A stretch of DNA of 64,000 nt, from the NCBI RefSeq assembly GCF_000062885.1, contig NC_009142.1, forward strand, positions 620,001 to 684,000. Reading direction: 5' to 3'. The notes under the pieces were generated by a model that was not told the DNA's origin, did no database searches, and saw only the letters and a list, made by a program, of their open reading frames with translations. The position numbers and the translations under genes are program-made. The DNA is from Saccharopolyspora erythraea NRRL 2338 (GTDB lineage: Bacteria > Actinomycetota > Actinomycetes > Mycobacteriales > Pseudonocardiaceae). This document shows positions 34,978 to 44,265 of this stretch, piece after piece (within the stretch, counting starts at the first letter, position 1; every line of letters starts with the position of its first letter).

Positions 34978-36888
34978 TCAGGTCGCGGTGCGGGCGGCCT
35001 CCGGAGAGCCCCGCCGCCAGAACGTCCTCGCCGGCAGCGAGCCGCCGCGCCCGGCGACCACGGTCTGGGCCAGCGCGAGCGCGAGCAGCACCGCGACGAC
35101 CGTGAAGCCGATCCAGTACACCGGGGGCAGCAGCACCCCGAGCGCTCCGCCGAAGACCCAGCTCAGCTGCAACACCGTCTCCGAGCGGCCGAAGGCCGAG
35201 GCGCGCGACGCCTCGGGCATGTCCCGCTGGATCACCGCGTCCAGGCAGACCTTCGCCAGCGCGCTGCAGGTCGCGCCGACCAGGCCGACGACCACCGCCA
35301 TCGGCAGCCCGGCCAGCAGCGCCGCGCACACCGTGACGGCCAGCGCGCTGCCGAGGCAGGCCACGATCAGCCGGTCGGGCTTGCCGAACGACATCCGGGC
35401 GCCGGCACCGTTGCCGAGGAAGCTGCCCAGCCCCGCCGCGCCGCCGACCATGCCCAGCAGCAACAGCTGCATGAACGGATCGGTCTGGGTGCCCTGCTTG
35501 ATCACGAACGCGGCGAACAGCGTCAGGAACCCGGTGAGCAGCCGGATGCCGCCGTTGCCCCACAGCGCGACGACGACGTGACCGGTCAGCGGGGTGCGTT
35601 CCGCGCGGCGCGGGTGCGAGCTGATCGAGGCGGGCACCTCGCCCTCGGTGCTCTCCACCCAGGAGGGGATGCGCAGGCAGAGCCACACCCCGCAGGCCGC
35701 CATCGCGGCCATGAACCACAGCGCGCCCTCCGACCCCAGAAGCCACGCGAAGCCCGACGCCACCGCGCCGAACACGCCGCCCGCTGCCATGCCGAACGTG
35801 GTGAGCCTGGAGTTCGCGGTGGTCAGCGTGATCGCCCGCGGCAGCACCCGGGGCGTCATCGCAGCCTTGAGCACGCCGAAGGACTTCGACAGCACCATGC
35901 AGCCCAGCGCCGCCGGGTAGAGCAGCCAGCTGTTGAAGTTCAGCGCCATGACGGCCGCCAGCAGCACCCGGATGCCGAACGACGCCGCGAGCGCCAGCCG
36001 CCTGCCCCGCTGCAACCTGTCGAGCGCGGGGCCGATGACCGGCGCGATCACCGCGAACGGCGCGACAGTGATCAGCAGGTACAGGGCGACCTTGTCCTTG
36101 CTCTCGCCGGTCGCGGCGGAGAAGAACAGGGTGTTGGCCAGGGCGACGGCCATCGCCGCGTCGACGGCGTAGTTGCCCATGACGGCGTAGGTGAAGCGCG
36201 CCAGGCCCGACCGGTCGGCGCCGTCGGCGTGCGCGGCGGAGAAGAACAGGCGCATCGCGCGCTGGGTGAGGTCGCGGCTGCGCCAGGCTGCGACGCGCGT
36301 GACGGTCAGCTTGCGCGGCGGCGCGGTCCCGCGCGGTCGCTCCGGCCCGTCGAAGTCGTCGGGGTCCGCGCGCTCGTCGGGCTCGTCGCGGTACGAGTGG
36401 TGGTCGCGGGGCAGCGGGGGAAGCCGGGAGGTGCGGTACCGGGGGCGGTGCTCGTCGTCGTCCCACGGGTAGCGGCGCTGCGGCGCCTCGAAGCGGTGCT
36501 CGCTGCGCTGCGCCTGGTCGGCCTCGGCGTGCTGTTCGCGCCGGCGGGTCCACTTGCGGCGCTGACCGCCTTCGCGGGTGGGCTTGCCGCGCGAGTCGCT
36601 TTCGCGGGTCCACTTGCCGCGCCGGTCGTCTCCGCGGGTGGACTTCCCGCGCGAGTCGTTTTCGCACTTGCCGCGGGAGTCGCTTTCGCGAATGGGCTCG
36701 CCCAGGTCGGGTTCGCGAGTGCGCCCGTCGGGCGGTTCCTCCGCGCGTGCGCGCGCGTAGCGCGCGGAGAAGTCGGAGACCTCATCGCGCTCACGCGCAC
36801 TCAGCCCGTCGTAGTCGCCCCGCTTGCCGCGCTGGCCGGCGCCCCAGCCCGCACGGCCGCGCGGCCGCTGATCACGCCGTCCGCCCAT
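34978..36888 (-). CDS. MFS transporter with a charged repeat-rich N-terminal extension
   Basis: A 636-aa protein. The C-terminal 420 residues carry about twelve membrane segments in an MFS pattern. The first 200 residues are disordered and highly charged, with a repeated unit of about nine residues of the form (T)RESDSRGK (ESDSRGKC, NDSRGKST, DDRRGKWT, ESDSRGKPT). Substrate unknown. ATG 36888 is chosen (AGGA eight bases upstream); a GTG 48 bases upstream is possible. It corresponds by position to Rv0876c, which is shorter. Confidence 0.85.
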   Translation of the reverse strand: MGGRRDQRPRGRAGWGAGQRGKRGDYDGLSARERDEVSDFSARYARARAEEPPDGRTREPDLGEPIRESDSRGKCENDSRGKSTRGDDRRGKWTRESDSRGKPTREGGQRRKWTRRREQHAEADQAQRSEHRFEAPQRRYPWDDDEHRPRYRTSRLPPLPRDHHSYRDEPDERADPDDFDGPERPRGTAPPRKLTVTRVAAWRSRDLTQRAMRLFFSAAHADGADRSGLARFTYAVMGNYAVDAAMAVALANTLFFSAATGESKDKVALYLLITVAPFAVIAPVIGPALDRLQRGRRLALAASFGIRVLLAAVMALNFNSWLLYPAALGCMVLSKSFGVLKAAMTPRVLPRAITLTTANSRLTTFGMAAGGVFGAVASGFAWLLGSEGALWFMAAMAACGVWLCLRIPSWVESTEGEVPASISSHPRRAERTPLTGHVVVALWGNGGIRLLTGFLTLFAAFVIKQGTQTDPFMQLLLLGMVGGAAGLGSFLGNGAGARMSFGKPDRLIVACLGSALAVTVCAALLAGLPMAVVVGLVGATCSALAKVCLDAVIQRDMPEASRASAFGRSETVLQLSWVFGGALGVLLPPVYWIGFTVVAVLLALALAQTVVAGRGGSLPARTFWRRGSPEAARTAT

Positions 36889-36999
36889 ACCGCCATCCTG
36901 CCCCACCCGGGACCGGTATCCGACGTCGACCGACACGCCGAGGCCCCGACACGCCGGGTGGCCGCGTTTCCACCACGTCCCAGCGTCCGTCCCGCCCGC

Positions 37000-37842
37000 T
37001 CACGCGGGGGCGAAGCGGACGCGGTAGAGGTGCGGCCAGTACTTGCCGGTGATCAGGAACTCGTCGGTACCGGGCACCGCCGCGATGCCGTTGAGGACGT
37101 CGGCGCCCGCGCGCTCCTGCGGGCTCAGCAGGCCCGACGCGTCCACGACCGCGGTGGCCTGCCCGGTCGCCGGGTCGATGCGCAGGATCTGGTCGGTGTG
37201 CCAGACGTTGGCCCAGACGTGGCCGCCCGCGCACTCCAGCTCGTTGAGGTCGCCGACCTCCTCGCCACCGGCCCGGACGGTCACCTCGCCGGTCGGGGCG
37301 AAGGTGGCGGGGTCGCGGAAGGTCAGCCGGGAGCTGCCGTCGCTCATGACCAGCCGGGCGCCGTCGTGGCACAGCCCCCAGCCCTCGCCGGTGTAGCCCA
37401 CTCGGCGCAGCTCGCGCAGGCTCGCCCGGTCGCGCTCGATCGCGACCCCTTCCTGCCACGTCAACTGCCATATACGGTCACCCTCGACGGTGATGCCCTC
37501 GCCGAAGAGCTCCGGTGGCAGCCGGTCCTCGCGGTGCACGGCTCCGGTGGCCGGGTCGGTGGCCCGCATCCGGGAGCCGCCGTAGGTTCCGGTGCCTTCG
37601 TAGAGGGTGCCGTCGGCCAGTTCCAAGCCCTGGGTGAATGAGGAGCGGTCGTGCGGGAGCACGTTGATCACCTCGACACGAAGGTGTGGCAGGCTTCCCG
37701 CGTGCCCAACGCCCTCATCGGACTGCTCGCGGTGCTGCTCGCCGTCGCGCTCCGCTGGTTCTGGCGGCGCGCACGCCAGCAGCCCCAGGCAGCAGACGAG
37801 CATCCCGCCGGCCAGCACACGTCCCGTGTTGAACAAGCGCAC
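37000..37842 (-). CDS. Lipoprotein glutaminyl-peptide cyclotransferase
   Basis: A 280-aa exported lipoprotein. The signal is VRLFNTGRVLAGGMLVCCLG and the lipobox LLAC. The mature region is the five-bladed propeller typical of bacterial/plant glutamine cyclotransferases: PHDRSSFTQGLELADGTLYE, WQLTWQEG, DLNELECAGGHVWANVW and LNGIAAVPGTDEFLITGK. It makes pyroglutamate at N-termini of peptides. GTG 37842; divergent from the DUF3027 gene with 57 bases between, so the promoters must overlap. Confidence 0.9.
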   Translation of the reverse strand: MRLFNTGRVLAGGMLVCCLGLLACAPPEPAERDGEQHREQSDEGVGHAGSLPHLRVEVINVLPHDRSSFTQGLELADGTLYEGTGTYGGSRMRATDPATGAVHREDRLPPELFGEGITVEGDRIWQLTWQEGVAIERDRASLRELRRVGYTGEGWGLCHDGARLVMSDGSSRLTFRDPATFAPTGEVTVRAGGEEVGDLNELECAGGHVWANVWHTDQILRIDPATGQATAVVDASGLLSPQERAGADVLNGIAAVPGTDEFLITGKYWPHLYRVRFAPA

Positions 37843-37899
37843 CCCGAAAGCCTGACACGGGCGCAGGCGTCGCGGATGCCGTACGGCACAATCGAGCAC

Positions 37900-38757
37900 G
37901 TGACGCCTTTGCCTGCTCCGATGACCAGCCCAGGCGCGTCGTTCGACGAACCTGTCGAGCCCGCCGGCGTGCCCGCGCGCCCGGATCCGGTGCTCGTCGA
38001 GGCCGTCGGCATCGCCCGCGAGGCGGCGGAGGACGAGGCCGCGCCGGGTGACGACCCGATCGGCTCGCCGGTGCTGACGGTGGACGCCGAGGGCGGCGAC
38101 CCGGTCGGCGAGCACGTCGGTTTCGAGCCCGAGGGCGAACACGCGCTCACCCACTACTTCGAGTCGAACTACCCCGGCTACGTGGGCTGGCGCTGGGCGG
38201 TGACGGTCGCGGCGGTGCCGGGCGAGCCGGTCACCGTCAGCGAGGTCGTGCTGCTGCCCGGTCCGAGCGCGCTGACCGCGCCGGAGTGGGTGCCGTGGGC
38301 CCAGCGCGTCCGGCCGGGCGACCTGGGCGCGGGCGACCTGCTGCCCAGCGGCCCCGACGACCACCGGCTGGCACCGGCCTATCTCGCAAACGACGATCCC
38401 GCGGTGGAGTCCCTGGCCAGGGAGGTCGGGCTGGGCCGCGAGCGGGTGCTGAGCCGGGAGGGCCGGCTGGAGGCCGCCGAGCGCTGGCACGGCGGCGAGT
38501 TCGGCCCGCACTCCGAGATCGCCAGGCTGGCCCCCGGCGCGTGCGGGACCTGCGGGTTCTTCATGCAGCTCGCGGGTTCGATGGGCGCGGCCTTCGGGGT
38601 GTGCGCCAACGAGATCGCCCCTGCCGACGGCCGCGTCGTGCACGCCGAGTTCGGCTGCGGCGCGCACTCGGAGGCCGAGGTCGACACGTCCTCGACGGTG
38701 CCGGTGGCCGAGGTCGTCTACGACGACGCCACCCTGGACTTCGAGCCGCGAGGGTGA
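37900..38757 (+). CDS. DUF3027 protein
   Basis: A 285-aa protein with an N-terminal spacer, a central YFESNYPGYVGWRWAVTVAA block and a Cys-bearing C-terminal part (GACGTCGFFMQLAGSMGAAF, GCGAHSEAE) that could bind metal. This is the DUF3027 pattern (Rv0877). GTG 37900 is chosen: a CACAAT box lies just upstream, which fits a leaderless transcript; starts at 37876 and 37921 cannot be excluded. The stop overlaps the sacsin-like gene's GTG. Confidence 0.82.
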   Translation: MTPLPAPMTSPGASFDEPVEPAGVPARPDPVLVEAVGIAREAAEDEAAPGDDPIGSPVLTVDAEGGDPVGEHVGFEPEGEHALTHYFESNYPGYVGWRWAVTVAAVPGEPVTVSEVVLLPGPSALTAPEWVPWAQRVRPGDLGAGDLLPSGPDDHRLAPAYLANDDPAVESLAREVGLGRERVLSREGRLEAAERWHGGEFGPHSEIARLAPGACGTCGFFMQLAGSMGAAFGVCANEIAPADGRVVHAEFGCGAHSEAEVDTSSTVPVAEVVYDDATLDFEPRG

Positions 38758-41708
38758 ACGGGACCGACGTCTTCGGCACTGCCGAGCTGCGGCAGGCGGT
38801 GCTCCAGTCGTGGCGGTCGTCGCCCACGCGCTTCCGCGAGGACGCCAACGCCGAGGAGGACCTGCGGCTGGGCGGCTACCGCGACCGGCTGCTGGTCGAG
38901 CTGGCCCAGAACGCCGCCGACGCGGCCGGGTCCAAGGGCGTGCTGCGCGTGCGGCTGGCCGACGGCGAGCTGCGCGTGGCCAACACCGGTGAGCCGCTGA
39001 CGGCCGAGGGCGTGGCGGGCCTGGCTTCGCTGCGCGCGTCGGCGAAGCGCGAGGGTTCGACGGTCGGCCGCTACGGCGTGGGTTTCGCCGCGGTGCTCGC
39101 CGTTTCGGAGGAACCGCGCGTGGTGTCGTCGTCCGGTTCGGTGACGTTCTCGGCGGAACGCACCAGGCAGGAGGCGGAGCGGCTGCCCGGCCCGGCCGAG
39201 GAGCTGGCCGCCCGCGCCGGCGAGGTGCCGGTCCTGCGGCTGGTGTGGCCGCTGGAAGACGTGCCGCCGGAGGGTTTCGCGACCGAGGTCAGGCTGCCGC
39301 TGCGCTCGGGTGTCGACGCGGACGCGTTGCTGGAGTCCTTCGCCGAGCAGGCTTCCGGCCTGCTGCTCGCGTTGCCCGCGCTCACCGAGATCCACATCGG
39401 CGAGCAGACCTGGTACCGCACCGACGAGGGCCGGGACCGCGTCGTCGTGCACGGCCCGCGGGGCGCCGAGCGCTGGCAGGTCCAACGCGGCGCCGGGCAG
39501 GTCGGTGAGGCCGCGCTGGCCGGGCTCGGGGTGGAGGCCAGGCGGGACACCGGGTGGTGGGTCTGCTGGGCCGCTCCGCTCGACGCCGACGGCGTGCCGG
39601 CGCCGCTGGAGCGAGACGTGCTGCACGCCCCGACCCCGACCGACGAGCGGCTGTCGCTGCCCGCGCGGCTGCTCGCGAGCGTGCCGATGGAGGCCGACCG
39701 GCGCCGCGCGGCGGCATCGCCTGCCACCGACCAGGTGCTGGTCCGCGCCGCCGAGTGCTACCCGGAGCTGGTCGCCCGGATCGCCCCCGAGCACCGGCCC
39801 GCGCTGGTGCCGCTGCCGGGCTTCCCGATGTCCGATGTGGACGACAAGCTGCGGCAGGCGGTGACCGACCGGCTGCGGGTCGCCGAGTGGCTGCCGCGCG
39901 CCGGCGGCGGGCTGGTCGCGCCGCTGGAGGCGCGGGTGCTGGACCAGGCGCTGCCGGAACTGGCCGAGCTGCTGCGCGACGCCGTGCCGGGGCTGCTGAC
40001 CGCCGAGATGGCCGAGCTGCGGCACCGCGCGGCGCTGAGCGCGCTGGAGGTCCGGCGGCTCGGCCCGGCCGAGATCGTGCAGGCCGTCACCGGCCTGGAA
40101 CGCCCGGCTCCGTGGTGGAACCGCCTGTACGAGGCGCTGCGGCCGATCGCGAGCGCGGACAGCCAGGCGCGCGAGGAGTTCGCCGCGCTGCCGGTCCCGC
40201 TGGCCGACGGCCGCACCGTCACCGGCGTGCGCGACGTGCTGCTCGGCTCCGACGCCGACCCGGCGGGCGTGCTGTCCACACTGGACATATCGGGGCTGCG
40301 CATCGTGCACCCCGAGGCGGCGCACCCGATGCTGGAGGAGCTGGGCGCGCGCCCGGCAGGCCCGGACGAGCTGCTCGACTCGCCGTCGCTGGCCGAAGCG
40401 GTGCGCGGCAGCGTCACCGACGCCCACACCAGCGTCGACGCCAGGGCGCTGGCCGACGCCGTGCTCGGCCTGGTCGAGCGGTCCCGCCCCCGCGACTGGC
40501 TCGGCGCGCTGGCGCTGCCCGACTCCGAGGGCGGCTTCCGCCGCGCCGACGAACTGCTGCTGCCCGAGGCCGCCCTGCGCGAGGTGCTGGCCCCGGACGC
40601 CCCGCTCGGGGTCGTGGACGCCGAGTTCGCCGCCCGCTGGCCCGCCGGTCTGCTGCGCTCCATCGGCGTCATCGACTCGTTCGTCGTGCACGTCGAGGAG
40701 GAGCCTGCCGAGCCCGACACCGGTTTCGCCGACGCCGAGCGGTGGTGGCTCGACAACGAGGCCGAGCAGCACGACCAGTGGCCGCCCGACCGCTTCGTCG
40801 GCATCCGGGACCTCGACCTGGTCGCCGAGGACGCCTGGCCCGCCGCGCTCCGGCTGCTGGCCGAGGACCCCGACACCCTGCGCGCGCTGCGCGACCCCGC
40901 CGGCTACCCGGCCTGGTGGATCGCCCGCCACGCGTCGCTGGCCGGGCTTCCGCCGCGCCACTGGCGGCTGCCCGCAGCCGAGGAGATCGCCGGTCTCTAC
41001 GACCCGGTTCCCGACGTCGGCCTGGACACCGAGCAGCTCCGCCTGGCCGGCGTCCGCGACGCGATGCGCGTCGACGACGCGGCCGACGCCGCGGACCTGA
41101 TCGAGCGCCTCGGCGACGTGGACCGCGCGTTGCGGGCGGGTACCGCGCTTCGCGCGCACCGGGCGCTGGCCGACGCGGTCGCGTGCGGGGTCATCGACGC
41201 CTCGGAGATCGAGCCGCCGCACTCGGTGCGGTCGCTGTCCGGCGCCGTGGTCAGCGCGGAGCGCGCGGCGGTGCTCGACGAGCCGTGGATGCTGGGCGTG
41301 CTCGACGCGCCGCTGCTGGTCTCCGGCGGCAGCCCGGACCAGTTCGACGCAGAGGCGCTGGCGGAGCTGTTCGACCTGCCGCTGGCGTCGGAGGAGAACG
41401 CCATGCAGGTCCAGGGGCCGGGGCGCGCCCAGCGGTGGGGCGACGTCGCGCGCGTCGCCACGTCGTGCGAGCTGCTGGGCATCGCGGTGCCGACCGGCGA
41501 GGTCACGCTGCACGACACGCTGGTCGTCCAGGCCGCGACCACCGGCCACCGGGTGCACTGGTGGGTGGACACCGGGGGCACCGTGCACGCCGAGCGCACA
41601 CCGGACGGTCTCGGCCGTGCCCTGGCGTGGGCGGCGGGGAGCTGGGGCGAGCGGTTCGCCCTCGGGGCGCTGCTCGCCGACCCGGAAGCGACGACGCTGC
41701 TGCGCTAG
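38754..41708 (+). CDS. Sacsin/Hsp90-like ATPase domain protein
   Basis: A 984-aa soluble protein. The first 140 residues are a GHKL (Hsp90-type) ATPase: LVELAQNAADAA (N-box), VANTGEPLT (usually DNG-type; here Asn-Thr-Gly) and GRYGVGFAAVLAV. The rest is a long helical region without a clear catalytic motif. Large actinobacterial proteins of this kind are annotated as sacsin N-terminal ATPase-like; a chaperone role is assumed, not proved. Translationally coupled to DUF3027. Confidence 0.85.
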   Translation: MNGTDVFGTAELRQAVLQSWRSSPTRFREDANAEEDLRLGGYRDRLLVELAQNAADAAGSKGVLRVRLADGELRVANTGEPLTAEGVAGLASLRASAKREGSTVGRYGVGFAAVLAVSEEPRVVSSSGSVTFSAERTRQEAERLPGPAEELAARAGEVPVLRLVWPLEDVPPEGFATEVRLPLRSGVDADALLESFAEQASGLLLALPALTEIHIGEQTWYRTDEGRDRVVVHGPRGAERWQVQRGAGQVGEAALAGLGVEARRDTGWWVCWAAPLDADGVPAPLERDVLHAPTPTDERLSLPARLLASVPMEADRRRAAASPATDQVLVRAAECYPELVARIAPEHRPALVPLPGFPMSDVDDKLRQAVTDRLRVAEWLPRAGGGLVAPLEARVLDQALPELAELLRDAVPGLLTAEMAELRHRAALSALEVRRLGPAEIVQAVTGLERPAPWWNRLYEALRPIASADSQAREEFAALPVPLADGRTVTGVRDVLLGSDADPAGVLSTLDISGLRIVHPEAAHPMLEELGARPAGPDELLDSPSLAEAVRGSVTDAHTSVDARALADAVLGLVERSRPRDWLGALALPDSEGGFRRADELLLPEAALREVLAPDAPLGVVDAEFAARWPAGLLRSIGVIDSFVVHVEEEPAEPDTGFADAERWWLDNEAEQHDQWPPDRFVGIRDLDLVAEDAWPAALRLLAEDPDTLRALRDPAGYPAWWIARHASLAGLPPRHWRLPAAEEIAGLYDPVPDVGLDTEQLRLAGVRDAMRVDDAADAADLIERLGDVDRALRAGTALRAHRALADAVACGVIDASEIEPPHSVRSLSGAVVSAERAAVLDEPWMLGVLDAPLLVSGGSPDQFDAEALAELFDLPLASEENAMQVQGPGRAQRWGDVARVATSCELLGIAVPTGEVTLHDTLVVQAATTGHRVHWWVDTGGTVHAERTPDGLGRALAWAAGSWGERFALGALLADPEATTLLR

Positions 41709-41732
41709 TCACCTCGGCCGACGGGCGCTGTT

Positions 41733-41783
41733 GCGCTGGTCGTCGGCGGACGGCGTTGGTGCGCTGGTCGTCGGCGGACGGCG
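41733..41783 (+). repeat. 23-bp unit repeated twice with 28-bp period
   Basis: GCGCTGGTCGTCGGCGGACG plus GCG occurs at 41733-41755 and 41761-41783, just after the sacsin-like gene stop. A third degenerate copy may follow. Confidence 0.65.
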
Positions 41784-41902
41784 CTGCGTCGGCGCCTGTT
41801 TCGGATGGCGCTGCGCCGGCGCCGGTTGCGGCGGGCTCGAACGATCGCCGGCGCGCACCCCGCGCCCGGGGTGCGCGCCCTTCCGCGGGCGCCGCCGCGG
41901 TC

Positions 41903-42076
41903 TCACCTGCTCGAGACGGAGGCGGAGGCGTCCAGCCGGACGCATTTGTCGCAGCCGCTGCGCCGGTGGCGGCAGGACGGTTCGGCTATCGGGACCCCGC
42001 ACACCGTCTGGTCCTCGTTCTCCCGCCTGATGTGCACTATTCCGTCGGACGTGGTGTGCGTCGGACCGAAGATCAT
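41903..42076 (-). CDS. Small Cys-rich, probably metal-binding protein (57 aa)
   Basis: A 57-aa protein with a CGVPIAEPSCRHRRSGCDKC arrangement, four cysteines and a histidine suited to zinc, preceded by HTTSDGIVHIRRENEDQTV. The ATG at 42076 follows AGGTGG. Genes like this often sit beside XRE regulators in Pseudonocardiaceae, which is the case here (divergent regulator at 42354). Longer starts upstream are possible but less likely. Confidence 0.6.
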   Translation of the reverse strand: MIFGPTHTTSDGIVHIRRENEDQTVCGVPIAEPSCRHRRSGCDKCVRLDASASVSSR

Positions 42077-42242
42077 GAGGCCACCTGCCGCCGCCGGTCG
42101 CATGCGGGCCGGCGGACTGCTCCGGACGGCGCCTCCGCGAGTGGTCCGTTCCCCAGGCACCGGCACATGGCCAATCACATCCCCTCTTCTGTTACAGGCT
42201 GTGCTGGTACAACTACGAATCTAGAAGTGCGCCATCACATGG

Positions 42243-42280
42243 AGTGACAGCGAAGTGACAGTCCTCGTCTGGGAAGTCAC
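42243..42280. promoter_or_regulatory. Candidate operator: tandem AGTGACAG with inverted AGTCAC
   Basis: AGTGACAG occurs at 42243-42250 and 42254-42261 (11-bp period), and AGTCAC at 42275-42280 in opposite sense. The cluster lies in the divergent region upstream of the XRE gene, where an autoregulator would bind. Confidence 0.4.
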
Positions 42281-42353
42281 GGATCGTGTCGCGGGGCGCG
42301 GTATGCACGTAGCCTGTCGAGTGCCCTCGTCGACCTTCGCGTAGGAGGCCAGC

Positions 42354-43553
42354 ATGCCGTCCACCGGTTCCGGGCTGACCATCGGTGAGCGATTGGCGAT
42401 GGCCCGCAAGGTCGCGGGACTCAGCCAGCACGCCCTCGCCACCCGTGCCGCGTACAGCGTGAGCATGGTGCGGGCGGTGGAGCAGGGCAGGGAGCCCGCG
42501 TCGCCCGCGTTCGTCGCGGCGGCGGCCCGCGCGCTGGGCATCGAGGCCGAGGAGCTGTACGGGCAGCCCTACCGCGAGCTGCTCGGCGACGACGGGGGAG
42601 TGGACGGGCTGTTCGAGCTCCGGACCCTGTTCGCCGAGGGCTGCTACGTCGAGCCGCTGGTCCCGGCTCCGCTCGACGAGCTCGACGCCGAGATGCGGCG
42701 GATCCGGCAGATGCGCCACACCGACCGCGCCCGGCAGGCGATCGAGACGATGCACGTGCTGCTGCGCCAGATCTACGGCGCGGTGCGAGAAGCGTCCGCC
42801 GAGGAGGACCGCGAACGCGCGTACCGGTTGCTGGCGCAGGGTTATGCCAACACGGCGCAGATGCTGTACCGGTTCGGCTGGCTGGCGCTGGCGACCCAGG
42901 CGCTGGACCGGATGGAGCTGGCCGCCGAGCGCTCCGGCGGACCGCACCTGCTCGCCCACGCCACCCAGCAGCGGGCGCTGCTGCTGATGTCGCACGCGTC
43001 CTACGACGTCGGCGAGCGGCTGGTCGAGCGCTCGCTCGCGCTGCTGGAGCGCGAGGAGGAGAGCGAGGGCGTCCTGGCGTTGCGCGGATCGGCGCACCTT
43101 CGCGGCGCGATCATCTGCGCCCGCAAGCACGACGAGACGCGGGCCCGGGAGCACATCGCGCACGCCCGCCGGTACGGCGCGCGGATCGGGCGCCAGTCCA
43201 GCGCCTACGACACCAGCTTCGGGCCCGGCAACGTGGAGATCCACGACACCGCGGTCTCGCTGGAGGTCGGCGACCCGTGGCGGGCGGCGCGCGACGGATC
43301 GGCGCTGGACATCCCCGCCGACGTGGCGCCCACGCGGGCGGGACACCACTGGCAGGACGTCGCTCGCGCCTGGGTGCTCTCGGGCGAGCACGGCAAGGCG
43401 CTCCGGGCGTTGAACAAGGCCCGGTCCATCGCGCCGCAGCAGACGCGCTACCACCCGCAGGTCCACGAGACGGCGCGGCTGATCGCCCTCGCCGAGCGCC
43501 GCAAGTCCGACAGCATCGCGCACTTCACGGCCTGGCTCGGCATCAAGGTCTGA
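42354..43553 (+). CDS. XRE-family transcriptional regulator with TPR-like C-terminus
   Basis: A 399-aa protein. Residues 8-65 form an XRE helix-turn-helix (IGERLAMARKVAGLSQHALA, SVSMVRAVEQGREPAS). Residues 80-399 are helical repeats of TPR type. Such regulators often sit beside secondary-metabolite clusters and may sense a peptide or small molecule. ATG 42354 follows GGAGGCC. It is the nearest regulator to the biosynthetic operon at 44266-54228, on the same strand, 0.7 kb before it. Confidence 0.88.
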   Translation: MPSTGSGLTIGERLAMARKVAGLSQHALATRAAYSVSMVRAVEQGREPASPAFVAAAARALGIEAEELYGQPYRELLGDDGGVDGLFELRTLFAEGCYVEPLVPAPLDELDAEMRRIRQMRHTDRARQAIETMHVLLRQIYGAVREASAEEDRERAYRLLAQGYANTAQMLYRFGWLALATQALDRMELAAERSGGPHLLAHATQQRALLLMSHASYDVGERLVERSLALLEREEESEGVLALRGSAHLRGAIICARKHDETRAREHIAHARRYGARIGRQSSAYDTSFGPGNVEIHDTAVSLEVGDPWRAARDGSALDIPADVAPTRAGHHWQDVARAWVLSGEHGKALRALNKARSIAPQQTRYHPQVHETARLIALAERRKSDSIAHFTAWLGIKV

Positions 43554-44265
43554 CCGCCAGGGCAGCCCGGTTCCCTCTCGCGCCGGGCACGTTTTCCGGT
43601 GTGGGCAACCGCGTTCACCCCACGGAGGGCGGAACGCGGGTCGGAAATTCACCGTGACGCGTTCACCGGAAATGCGTGAATGCTCGGTCGGGGGACGCGT
43701 CGAACGCCCCCTGGAGTGTTCGCGCTATTGCCGAAAGGTCGATTCGGGTGCGCCTTCCGTCGCCACCTCGGCATTTCCGCCCGGCACTCGACGGAACGTC
43801 CGGAGCGAATGACGCGCCCCTCGCCGAATGGTGCCGCGCACCGCGATGACGAATGGCGTTCGAGTGATCGCGGCTCTACTCATCGGCCGATGCCACGCCG
43901 AAATCCGCGCTAGTCCAAGCGGGTGACCAGCGCACACGGCTTCCGGGAGGGGTCGTTTCGATTGCGAATTGCCCTTCTGGAAAAGGCCGGAAGTGAATCG
44001 GGTGCGGACTCGCGGACGGATCACCGGATTGAGTAATGGGAAGTGCGCGGGCCCCGCGACTGCCGTAATTTCGGCAATGGCAGTGCGGGTTCGCATGCTC
44101 GTGAGCCTCCCGCGCGCTCCCCGAACCCTCCGACTCATCCGGAAGGTGGTGCCGTCACAGCAACGCGTCCGGCGATCCGCCGGAGCCTGGGCACGCGTTC
44201 GGCACGGCAGGCACCTCCCGGTCGAACCCCGATCGCTTTCCGCGCATCCGATCACAGGAGAACAA
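43554..44265. promoter_or_regulatory. 0.7-kb non-coding region before the biosynthetic operon
   Basis: The region has lower GC than its surroundings and no convincing gene. TTCAC occurs at about 43613, 43649 and 43661, and its complement GTGAA at about 43676, so a cluster of candidate operator half-sites lies in 43610-43685. The 3' end carries CAGGAG before the exporter ATG. The operon promoter should be here but I cannot fix it. Confidence 0.45.

Noticed and set aside
43969-44265. Upstream extension of the ABC exporter frame
   Set aside because: The added 99 residues are Arg-rich and not transporter-like; the CAGGAG-ATG at 44266 gives a normal N-terminus.
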